64,000 nt of DNA from the NCBI GenBank assembly GCA_005784505.1, contig VCAZ01000012.1:1455043-1519042 (forward strand), in the 5' to 3' direction. The notes under the pieces were generated by a model, which was not told the origin of the DNA, did not search any database, and worked only from the letters and a program-made list of their open reading frames with translations. The stretch comes from Bagarius yarrelli (Eukaryota > Chordata > Actinopteri > Siluriformes > Sisoridae). The position numbers and the translations under genes were made by a program. Of this stretch, positions 11,401 to 22,263 are shown piece by piece (positions within the stretch are counted from its first letter, which is position 1; every line of letters starts with the position of its first letter).

Positions 11401-13072
11401 TATAAATAGGAGATAAATGTAAGTCGCTATGGATAAGGGCGTAAATGTAAACCCATTACAAATATTGTTCTTTATTAGTGGTAGTACATACAAATGTGGA
11501 CTAGAATATACACAAAATTCAAACCTAGCATAAATTTATTTAACCAAAAAAATCCGATATTGATACCATTTAACTTTTATTTTTTCCTTTTGCTGATGTG
11601 TTCAAACATTTCTCCAAATGATTTCTCTTTTTATTTAACTCTATTTTTAATCTTTTTTGATTAAATTGATTTGAAAATATTTTACAGTGATAAAACTAAT
11701 CAAAAGTAATAAGACTTATTCTACCTTACAAATTCTTTAAATTATAGACGCAGATTAACTGGAAGGATCATCGCTCTCCAAGAGTTCTTTGTAGAATCCT
11801 TTTTTTTTGGAAAAGGTTCCATTGACCAAGTACAGAACACATTAAAGCGCTACATTTATAAAGTACTCGGCATATATACAACACTAACTTATGCTAATGT
11901 GGAATATGTTAATGAAGTGGTGAATGAACGACATTGGAAAAATATTACGGTCTGAAAATGTTAAAAAGATAAGCGATGGACAGAGTCATGAAGTTTAACC
12001 TGTATAACTATGTGACATAAAACGCTCGGCACAGGATAGGGAAATGCATAATGAGTGTTATAGTGACTTCATGTGATGTGACGTCACATCAACAGAATTG
12101 TGCCCCATGTATAATTATCATGGTTCAACTATTCAGCATCGATTCAAGCCAACATCAAAGTTTGTTGCTACGAACTTTAAAAATGTAGTTACACTTGTTA
12201 CTACATATACTGATCACAAAGGCTGTTATTACCTATGTCACTACAAATACTGAGCGCAAAGGCTATGTTATGTTATGTTATACTGAGCACAAAGGCTATG
12301 TTATTACATATGTTACTACATATACTGAGCACAAAGGCTATGTTATTACATATGTTACTACATATACTGAGCACAAAGGCTATGTTATTACATATGTTAC
12401 TACATATAATGCTCGCAAAGGCTATGTTATTACATATGTTACTACATATACTGATCGCAAAGGCTGTTATTACACGTTACTACATATACTGAGCACAAGT
12501 CTATGTTATTACATATGTTACTACATATACTGAGCGCAAAGGCTATGTTATTACATATGTTACCACATATACTGCGTGCAAAGTCTATGTTATTACATAT
12601 GTCACTACATATACTGAGCACAAAGGCTATGTTATTACATATGTTACTACACAAACTGAGCGCAATGGCTATGTTATTACATATGTTACTACATATCCTG
12701 AGCACAAAGGCTATGTAATTACAGAGAGACTGCAATATGTTAAATGTCTCTATGTGGATGATAAGACATTTAACACCAAGCCGGTGATTGACTTGTATTT
12801 CTTTTTTAGTTGGATGCACTTTCAGCTGATTGGATGGCGCTGCCCCCCATGCCCAGTCCCCGCTGTCTCTTTAGCTTAGGGGAAAGTGGAAGTCTAATTT
12901 TTGCAATTGCCGGAAAAGATCTACAGACCAACGAATCCCTGGACTCAGTCATGTGCTACGACTCTGAGTGAGTTTTTCAGATTTACTTAGCAGAAGTTAA
13001 GTTACTTAGCAAACTAACAAATTTATACAGAAGGAAAGACAGAAAGACAAGCAGACAGACAGACAGACAGAC

Positions 13073-13166
<94 letters not shown>

Positions 13167-13740
13167 GTAGGTAGCTAGGTAGGTATATAAATAGGCAGAA
13201 GAATAAGGTTCTTGTTTTATGTTTTGTTTTTGTTTGTGTTAGCTTAGTTACCTATGCTAGCTAGCTAAGCTAGCTTTAGTCATGTTATTGTTTTGCCATC
13301 ATGTGATTCCCCTTTATCTCTGTGTCTTGTTTTCACTGGTTGTTCAGTCCTGTGATTGTGTTCAGGTGTGTCTTGTCTCTGTTAATTAGTTCCTTGTGTA
13401 TTTATAGCCCTTGTGTTTGCCCTGTCTTTGTGGATTATTGTTTGTCTGTGTACCACTTTGGAGAAAGTCTGTTCATGCCTCTGGTTATTCTATGTTCCTG
13501 TTCCTAGTTAAGTTAGGTTTTGTTCATGTTTATTGTTTGTTTGGTGTTTATGTATATAGTCACTTGTAAAACAAGCAGACAGACAGGTGTAAGAAGGTTT
13601 AAAGTTTATCACACTTGTGTCTCTTTACAGGAAGATGAAATGGAGCGAGACAAAGAAACTTCCTCTGCGCATCCACGGCCAATCAGTGGTCTCACATAAT
13701 GGCCTGGTCTACTGCATCGGGGGCAAGACAGATGACAAGT

Positions 13741-13809
<69 letters not shown>

Positions 13810-16174
13810 AGACAGAGAGAGAGAGTGTGTTTTTAATTTTGTCAGAAAATGTGAAGGAACAGCAAACTAATGACCAAAACCAGCACTGGGATTTAGGGCA
13901 GCAATAGATAGTGTTTTACGAAGGCTGTGTAATGATGATGTCATTTCCTGTCTTTTTTGTCTTTCAGTAAAGCTCTAAACAAGGTGTTTGTGTATAACCA
14001 CAAGCAGTCTGAATGGAGAGAACTGGCTGGTATGAAGACCCCCAGAGCCATGTTTGGTGCCGTGTTGCACAAGGGCAAGATTATCGTCAGCGGCGGCATT
14101 AACGAGGAGGGCATGATCGCCACCTCTGAGATCTACGACCTGACCACCAACAAGTACACAAGACACCATTTTAACTGTGGATATAGTAACTTGTGATAGC
14201 TGATTCACTGTTCTACATGATACTGTGGCAATAAATGTTACTATATCTTTAGATGGGACACGTTCGCCGAGTTCCCACAGGAACGCAGCTCTGTCAACCT
14301 GATAAGCAGCGGTGGGAATCTCTACGCCGTCGGAGGCTTCGCCATCGTAGAGCTGGAGAATAAAGAAGTCGGGCCATCTGAACTTACCGATGTCTGGCAG
14401 TAAGTGTTTAAAGAAAACTTCTAGTGACACTGAAATAATGCTGTGATTAAAGTGTCAGGATTTATTGTATATTAAGTGAAATGCTTTAGTCAGAGCTTCA
14501 GCAGATGGTCTGGAGTCGATACCAGCTTGTAATGACCAATAGGTGGACTGGTTGACGTGTAAATCAGCCAATCACGGTTCATTTCGTTTCAGTGTCATGT
14601 TTAAGGTTGTAGAAATGTACAGTTCCTACAAAAACAGATCACTGTACAACCACAGATCTTAGGGTAGCTCAGTGTTTAAACTGTTGGACTGCTGGTGAGA
14701 TGGTCATAGGTTCAAATCCCAGCTGCTTAAATCTTAACTGGTGAATTGTATAAATGAGATAAATGTAAGTCACTCTGGATGCCAGTTGTAAACATGATCC
14801 ATGAAGGATGTATAGCATTACGACGGCTTAGTTTCCGGAGGGAGTGCAAAAAAACACAAAAAAACTCAAAATCTAACCAATCAGAATGACTTTCAAAATG
14901 GTGGAAGTGTTTTTAGTTTAAATATACACACACAAAAAGATGTAGTTATATCATTTTGTAAAGTGCTGCTTGATGTTTTTGGTTAATAGCTCGTCTTCAG
15001 TACTTCTCCACATTGTTTTTAACTTTTTATTTTGTTTTGGTCCATTTTGGAATCCTGTTTAATTAGAACGTCTTTCTGGTTGACATAAACTGCCATTTCA
15101 AGCTACTGTTTATTTTTAGTGCTAGTTTTAGACCAAAAATTGGAATTTGCTCCTTTTTTATGTTGTTTGCTTTGTGTTGATTCTCAGTATTGAGTGTCAT
15201 GTACTTATTCACAGTAATGATTAATATGAAACTCATATAAAAGCAGACACAGAGTTTTGAGTATTTGGAGTGTTTCTAGAGTATTTCTTTTTTTCTCCCT
15301 CACCTACGCAGAGCGATTCATAGTAAAGATCTAAAAAACAAAAAGAATTAGACTTTTTTTTCACTTGTATTTCTATCTCCAAAGTAAATAGTGATATCAA
15401 AAACCATTTTTGCTCTCTAAGACACCCTTATTGTTTATTCATAAGCACAACCGCACAACCCATGACAACCAGTCAGTAGGGGGCACCCTCCCCCTTTAGG
15501 AAGAAAGCTACTCATCATGTTAATAATAAGCTAAATATATTTCACAAATATACAAAATAAAAGCATTCAGTCGTTACTATTCCACTGTAAGTCGTGTTAT
15601 TGTTTATTAAAAAGTTAAAACTGTTTTTTGTTTAAATGTGTGTGTGGGACGTCAGAGTGTGTATGTAGGTCTGTGAACTTTAGAAAAGCATGTGATTTGA
15701 CGGTTGAAATCTAATTGGTCTGTTTTAAATTGTCAAACCCTCCAATTAGTGAATCTATATTGTTTTAATATTTTATATATTTTGCACGCAACCATTTAAA
15801 CCAAACATCTTACACTGAAAGTGCTCATTTTAGATCAGACTCACAACCAAAAAAAACATTTATCTGTTTAAACTAATTGAAAATATCCTCAAAAGTCATA
15901 TCACATATCTCCTCTGTAGAAGTGCTGAGGTCTATATAAGCGTCCCGATTTAGAACCTCCCCTTAAACAGCATGTGACTGATGCTTAAGGAACGGGAAAA
16001 CTTTCCAAAAAGCACTGCCGTGTTCTTTTCATTCAATCATTTTCATGTTTGTGTGTGTTTAGATACGAGGAGGACAAGAAGCAGTGGAGTGGCATGTTAA
16101 GAGAGATGCGTTACGCCTCCGGAGCCTCGTGCGTATCCATGAGCCTCAACATCGCCAGGATGCCCAAACTCTAA
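8465..16174 (+). CDS. klhl41: Kelch-like protein 41
   Basis: Six coding exons keep phase throughout: 8465-9562, 12810-12967, 13631-13738, 13968-14153, 14253-14399 and 16063-16174. The total is 1809 nt, or 602 residues, close to the 606 of human KLHL41. The BTB domain lies near residues 30-100 ([20 protein letters not shown]), BACK near 135-235 and Kelch repeats from about 310 onward. A Lys/Glu-rich linker near residues 267-290 is seen in KLHL40/41-type proteins. Klhl41 is a muscle adaptor for CUL3 ubiquitin ligase that stabilises nebulin and sarcomeres; human loss causes nemaline myopathy. The start is the first ATG of the long exon, with BTB homology beginning soon after. Teleosts may keep two copies (a and b) and I cannot say which this is. 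Exon 1 runs past its donor in the raw frame, ending falsely near 9631. Confidence 0.95.
10570..10815 (-). repeat. SINE, family B, in klhl41 intron 1
   Basis: It shares tagtaagttgggggtcagag and the box-B-like end with the copy at 4765-5010. It begins after a short (att)n run at 10551. Confidence 0.75.
11283..11450 (+). repeat. SINE, family A, in klhl41 intron 1
   Basis: The tRNA-like head is ggcttaatggttaaggtgtt, followed by gaggtttgattcccgg. The tail is ataaatgtaagtcgctatgg. Confidence 0.75.
12185..12725. repeat. 42-bp minisatellite in klhl41 intron 1
   Basis: About a dozen copies of a 42-bp unit contain gttattacatatgttactac and actgagcacaaaggc. Because 42 is a multiple of three, long open frames appear on both strands; these are repeat artefacts. 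The array ends about 85 bp before the exon 2 acceptor. Confidence 0.92.
13050..13170. repeat. (GATA)n microsatellite in klhl41 intron 2
   Basis: A short gaca run is followed by about 25 gata units and degenerate ggta units. Confidence 0.95.
13739..13805. repeat. (GT)n microsatellite at klhl41 exon 3 donor
   Basis: The donor gtaagt at 13739 runs straight into about 30 gt units, so the splice site is effectively the first unit of the repeat. Confidence 0.95.
14655..14800 (+). repeat. SINE, family A, in klhl41 intron 5
   Basis: A tRNA-like head (gtagctcagtgtttaaactg) and a shortened tail (gataaatgtaagtcactctg) are present. The copy is diverged. Confidence 0.6.
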
Positions 16175-16522
16175 ACAAGTGTCACTTCCTGTTTAGGCAT
16201 ATTTACATTTAATCATTTGCTCCAAAAGAAACAAAAGAGTTGTGTATCAGTTGTGTGTGTTTACATATGTTTAACCATAGTTCTGACTTCCACTGTGAGA
16301 ATGGTGACAGAATCTGGGTGCAGGAGATGTTTAATAGCTGGAGGATGTGTTAGAGTCATTAATGATGAAAATGGATGGATGCTGCTGTGAAGGTTTCTTT
16401 CAGACATGATTGTGTGTGTGTGTGTGTGATTAGTTGGACATTAACACTTTAATATTAAATTCAGATTGTTCTTTAATGTAAAAGAACATTTTCTTCTTCT
16501 TCCTCTTTTTGTAAATTGAACA

Positions 16523-16528
16523 ATTAAA
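16523..16528 (+). terminator. Possible klhl41 polyadenylation signal
   Basis: ATTAAA lies about 350 bp after the stop codon, followed by a tctggtgtcc segment that could serve as the GU-rich downstream element. Confidence 0.35.
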
Positions 16529-17079
16529 CATTTTTAAACACAGATATCTGGTGTCCTCAACGTATCATTGCAGATGAAAGGTAAACTCTCTCTTTCCATA
16601 GTACAGTCTCTTCTCTTTTTAGGTTGATGTAGATGATTTTTATTTCTGCATTATTATTTCCCAGCACTACCCAGTTGTCTAATTTATTATCTCAAGTCTG
16701 ATTTATTTCCAGTTTGACTTATTAAAATGCAGCTGCCGATTTTATGGTCTCAGATGTCTGATTTATTCTCTAACTTTTGAATCATCATTGCAAAAGTCTG
16801 ATTGATTGATTATCCCAAGTCACATTTATGAATTTAATTTTAAACAAACTGTTATAGGCTACAGAATACTGTTGCAGGAGAACAGTCAGATTACTGATGC
16901 TAACATTTGTTGTTACGATGCACCCTGTCACATGACTGGCCCACCTATCGAAGGAGTTTGAGAGGAAAGAATGCATTATTAAATCTACATATATTATTTT
17001 TTAGGTTTTAGCATGTTTTTGCTAAAATATACATTTCAAAAACTGCTCACTAACACACACACACACACCTTCTTCCTTT

Positions 17080-18275
17080 CCTTTCAGCTGTTCCCTTTTA
17101 GGGCTCGTCACAGCGAATCATCTGTCTCCCCCTACCCCTATTCTCTACATCCTTTTCACTCACACCCACTAACTTCATGTCCTCGTTTATCCCATCCGTA
17201 TACCTCCTCTCTGGTCTTCCTCTTTACCTTCTGCCTGGTAGCTTCATTTCTAACATCCTCCTACCGATATATTCACTGTCCCTCCTCTGTACATGTCCAA
17301 ACCACCTCAATCTGGCTTTCCTAACTTTACTTCCAAAACATCTAACATGACCCGCCCCCCCTGATGAACTCGTTCCTAATCCTGTCCAACCTCATCACTC
17401 CCAAGAAAACATCAACATCTTCAGCTGTTACCTCCAGCTCTGCCACCTTTCTCTCTCACAGTGCCACCTCTCCTAAACCATACATCACAGCTGGTCTCAC
17501 CACTGTCTCTAAACCATACATCATAGCTGGTCTCACCACTGTCTCTAAACCATACATCACAGCTGGTCTCACCACTGTCTCTAAACCAGACATCATAGCT
17601 GTCTCACCACTGTCTCTAAACCATAAAACCATACATCATAGCTGGTCTCAACCACTGTCTCTAAACCATACATCACAGCTGGTCTCACCACTGTCTCACC
17701 ACTCTCAAAACCATACATCAGCTGGTCTCACAGCTGGTCTCACCACTGTCTCTAAAAACCACTAGCTCTAAACCAGACATCATAGTACCTCACCAGCTGT
17801 CTCACCACTGTCTCTAAACCATACATCATAGCTGGTCTCACCACTGTCTCTAAACCATACATCATAGCTGGTCTCACCACTGTCTCTAAACCATACATCA
17901 TAGCTGGTCTCACCACTGTCTCTAAACCATACATCATAGCTGGTCTCACCACTGTCTCTAAACCATACATCATAGCTGTCTCACCACTGTCTCTAAAAAA
18001 CCATACATCATAGCTGGTCTCACCACTGTCTCTAAACATACATCAATCTCTACTGTCTCTAAACCATACATCATAGCTGGTCTCACCACTGTCTCTAAAC
18101 CATACATCACAGCTGGTCTCACCACTGTCTCTAAACCATACATCATAGCTGGTCTCTCCACTGTCTTGTACACCTTTCCCTTGATTCTAGCTAATATTCT
18201 TCTGTCACACGTTCCTCCACCCATTCCAACCTGCCTGTATTTGCTCCTGTACACACCAGCTACTTATAATTCTCT
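17080..18275 (-). mobile_element. Non-LTR retrotransposon (LINE) reverse-transcriptase gene, 3' fragment
   Basis: On the minus strand, 18254-18170 reads CDRRILARIKGKVYKTVERP. This is the stretch before the conserved motif near the end of RTE-like fish LINE proteins. The reverse complement of about 17100-17460 matches the family's C-terminal region, with weak remnants in all frames. The piece between is replaced by a tandem array. Frameshifts and stops show the copy is dead. Confidence 0.6.
17451..18165 (-). repeat. 36-bp minisatellite amplified from a LINE coding motif
   Basis: About 18-20 copies of a 36-bp unit contain ctctaaaccatacatcatag. On the minus strand each unit encodes the 12-residue block RPAMMYGLETVV. 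It follows the LINE peptide at 18170-18254 in frame. Several units carry indels that shift the frame. Confidence 0.88.
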
Positions 18276-18824
18276 GTAGGCCCTCGTTACCAAGACCTGG
18301 AGCTGTGCACAATAGACCTGTAAGTAAAAATATTTCCTGGTCCAGTCTATTAAAAAAAATATGATTAAGCATTATGAGAATTACATACTTTAAATGTGTG
18401 TATTAATAAAACGACATGTAATCGACCTTTTCAATGGCGGTGCTGCAAAGAGGCGTGTTCACAACCGGCAGCATTCAAAAGGGGGCGTGGCCAGGTGCGT
18501 AGCCCACAGTAACCTTGGTTTAACGTTTGTTAACATTTTTTAACAATTATATTTTTACTTTAAGGCTGGCGTCGGTCAACATTTACTGCACAATTTATTT
18601 TTTATCTTAATATAACTAAATAAAACATTTTTTAAAAAACACAAAGGAATAAATTCCCGGAAGTAAAGCAATAAGCAATATAAAAAAAACTATTTTAGGG
18701 GAAAACCCGTCATGTTGTTTAGTTGCACTTGCCTTCATGTAGTTTTATAGTTTATTTTTTATTAATAATCATTTATTTATTTTTGTGTTCCAAACAAAAT
18801 TCTTTTTTTGATCATCTCTATTCT

Positions 18825-18842
18825 TACCCACAATGCACCGCG
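18825..18842 (+). promoter_or_regulatory. ZNF143/Staf (SBS) binding site at the ppig promoter
   Basis: TACCCACAATGCACCGCG matches the published 18-base Staf/ZNF143 consensus YWCCCRNMATSCMYYRCR at every position. It stands just before the putative non-coding first exon of ppig. A GGCGCCATCTTTG segment at 18852-18864 resembles a YY1 site. Both are typical of TATA-less housekeeping promoters. Confidence 0.7.
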
Positions 18843-18954
18843 GTCTTAGAGGGCGCCATCTTTGTAACGCCGTGTTGGGAGTCGAGCGTTGATCTCTCGC
18901 GTTCTTATCCTGCCATTTATTTTGTGGTTTTTATGTTTACCTGCGTTTTATCAT
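18843..18954 (+). other. ppig: Putative non-coding first exon of ppig
   Basis: GC-richer sequence follows the ZNF143 site and ends in a strong donor at 18954/18955 (tcat|gtaagt). The next usable acceptor in a matching gene is at 22259, just 4 bp before the ppig start codon. The transcription start within about 18843-18880 is a guess. Confidence 0.5.
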
Positions 18955-21900
18955 GTAAGTATGCGATTTTGGTGTCTTATAAATACATATTAAATGATAA
19001 TTGCATTGGCTTTCATTTTATGCGCGCTTAACCTGAATTCAGGAAGTTGTGCTAATCTATGTCGTTTGAAGCGCGTGTGTCTTCTACCCACCTGTATTTC
19101 GTGTATCGCAACAGGCACAGTAAAAAGTTGACTGAATACGGGTGGTGTGGGGAAACTAAGGTATGCTAGCTAAGTAGTTAGCTGCGTCAATGTTTAAATA
19201 ATTAAATTCTTTTCTGTTATTTAATTAGTGTTAAATGTTCGTAACATAATGTGAACGCTGGTTAGAAATATTTAAGATAAACTGTGATATGAATTCGGGA
19301 ATATTTAATGAATTGTAGACGATGTTTGTCGATAGTATATGCTAGCTAGCTAGCGCGTTTGAATAAGCGAGGTGTGTGTGTGTGTGTGTGTGTTGGCCAG
19401 TTCTGTGGTTTCCTTGGAGAGGATTATTAAATTACTTTTATTTAATGTTGCAATAATTTTTTTTTATAAAAGATTTTATTTTATAAAATTTTCAAAATTT
19501 AGAAATAAGCACGAAAAAACCCTATGACGTTTAAACTTTAATTGTTGGATTAACATGTTGAAATTCCGAGTTGTTATTTCGGTGTGTTTATCTCAAAATT
19601 TCCCAGAATCGGATTTATCTAAAATAATAATTGATCTTGGATGTCAAACATCTTCAGTTAAATAAATGTTTATTTAATAAATATAATTTAGTAATTTAGG
19701 TGGTTATTTTGTTTCCTAATTTGTTTTATAGTCTTTAAATTCAGTTGCTTGAAATTCTGATTTATTGTAGCAAAAAAAATCTGATTCGTTCTCTCATCTC
19801 ATTAGTCACGTTTTTCTCAGAGTTTGTATATTTTTAGAAAGTTTTTTCTTCTCTCAGAAGTCTGATTTGTCTTTGTATCGACTTAACACGTCTTTAAAAA
19901 ACTACATTTATAATCTAATGTCTGATTTATGGTCTTAGCAGTGATTTTATATTTTAAAAATCAGCTTTATTCCGATTTCTTATCTCGAAAGTTTATTTTA
20001 TCACTCAGAAGTCTCAAAGTTCAGATTTGGTATCTGAGTCCTGGGTTATCAAAAGTCAGATAATTAATTGATTCATGCAATTAATCATTTATTTATTGCG
20101 GTGTATTAATTTCTTCTTAAACTCATCTTAATTAGTTTTATATCTGCCGTTTTTAGAGTTAAACACTCAAATGTTGTTGCTATTGCCAAAAAAAATCCGA
20201 TGAGCTCAACTCGGGTGTGGTGTTTAAGACGGAGTTCTGACTTTTTTTTAAAAAAATCTGATTAACGATATTTCAGCATTGACATCACAATGTGTGTATC
20301 TGCACTAGTCACGTGACAGGATGTGGGTTATATTTGACTGCGGCTCAGAGCACGTGCGAGTTGTGGATTAATTGTAAAGTTTAATAATCCAGCGAAAGTT
20401 TATCGTTTGGACGTTGTTTTATGTTCTCTTACTGTGGAAACCAGTATTTCCAACCAGTTTAAAGCATCCAGACACAAAAAACAAATCAGTTTTGCAGCTT
20501 TAAACACGATTTACTGTAGTTAATTTATACAGTGAAGATTAAACAGTGTGATTTTACATATAATTATTTAATTTCTGTTTTTATCTGAATCTCCAGATAA
20601 ACATAACACTAATCATAGATTAATACAATAGAATAAAGATGTAAATGAAATAATCAGTCACATAAACTCTACAGCACAGTAAAGTTTTCTTTCTTCGTAT
20701 AGACTATCTTAGTAACCTAGTAAGTTACTCAAGGACCCAACAGTGGCAGACTGGTGTGCGGTGAGGCTTGAACCCAGGTCATCCTGGTCTCAGCCCCTTG
20801 ACCGTTTGGGCCACAACTGCACCACAGCTCTGACTTACAAAATCACCACAATTATTCAAAAATATTCAAATCTTTCCAAATAGAGTCGATTCGGGTCATC
20901 CGGAGACATTTTTCATATCGCAGAAACACAGAATGAGTTAGAATGAACTAGTGTTGATCTCATCTTCAGCCTGTGTGAGTTCTGCTCCAGGTTTCATTCA
21001 CACAGTCATTCAGAAATGGCTCACTTTCGAATCCTGTCTCGTTTAATGATCTTTCTGAAACCCCCGTCCCTCTCTCTCTCGCTCGCTCGCACTTTCCCTA
21101 CTGTCCCTATCTGCCCAAAAACAATTCTAAACTAAACCTTTTAAGCTTTAATCATGGACAGGACATGAGCGGAATTACTCTTAAATACGTACTCTTATTT
21201 ACTGAAAGTGAAGGACTAACTGGTGAGGAACTGAAATCACTGCTGGTAGCTGTTATAGTGTAACTGGTTCTGTAGGCGTTTAACCGCATTAGATTAATTA
21301 TAAAACTTTTATCATGAATGAAAACTGTGCTGATCTGAAGATTGTTCTGGGATTGAATTCTATTTCTGGGCTCCTGACGAAGACTCTTAAACTCCAGCTG
21401 TGTAGTGAAATAGCGTCTGCCAGAAATGTAAAAGTGAATGAAGCACCCCGAGGCGTGCAGTCAGAGGAAGGTCTTTACCTGGAGTGTGTGTGATGAACGG
21501 AAATCATCAGCCAGCTTAGAATAAAGATGCTGCGCTCACATCCACAGGAAATGTATTTAATTAATCCCACAGCGGAAATGTTACTGTCACAAGACCAACA
21601 GGAAGCATTGGGACTCAACACAGTGTCACTAGGGTGGCATCCCAGGGCTGTTGTGTCCTCCAGTCGGGCTACCAAAACGTACGCTGGAAAATATTTTAAT
21701 ACTTTTACATTAGATTTGTAGTTACAGGGCAACTAGAAGTGCATATAAATACATATAAAATATGTTGGGGTATTGAAATAGTGCCTCGGAATGGGTCCTC
21801 GGTCTAAACGATCACTTTTAATTCTGACATCTGGAATAGGATCAGTAACAGCCATTTTTTTGGACAAAGCAAAACACCGCCTCAAAGACCCCCAGTGCCT

Positions 21901-22263
21901 TTAACTAATTAAGCAACAACAAAAAGACCAATCAGAGTTTAATGGGCCGGTTAGACAGAAACAGCATGAGGAATTTCTGCCACAAAAAATGCCCTAATGA
22001 TGACTTTTTTTTTTTAATGCATTCATTTCGGCTACCAAAAAGAAAAAAAGCCACCAGAAATTCAAACATGTAATGAGTCCCGAACAGACTGAGACTTTTG
22101 TACAGATTAATTTAAGAGAAAAATCCCACAGGTGGTTAGTTACATTAAATATGCAGTGGTCATCAATGTATGTTTGTCGCAAAGGTTATGAATGTTCTTA
22201 TATAAACAATCAATTTTTTTTTAATATTAAACATTTTTTACACTTTTTTTTTTTTCTAGAACA

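Noticed and set aside
12195..12819. Open frames of 71-125 codons on both strands
   Set aside because: They come from a 42-bp minisatellite whose length is a multiple of three, inside a klhl41 intron.
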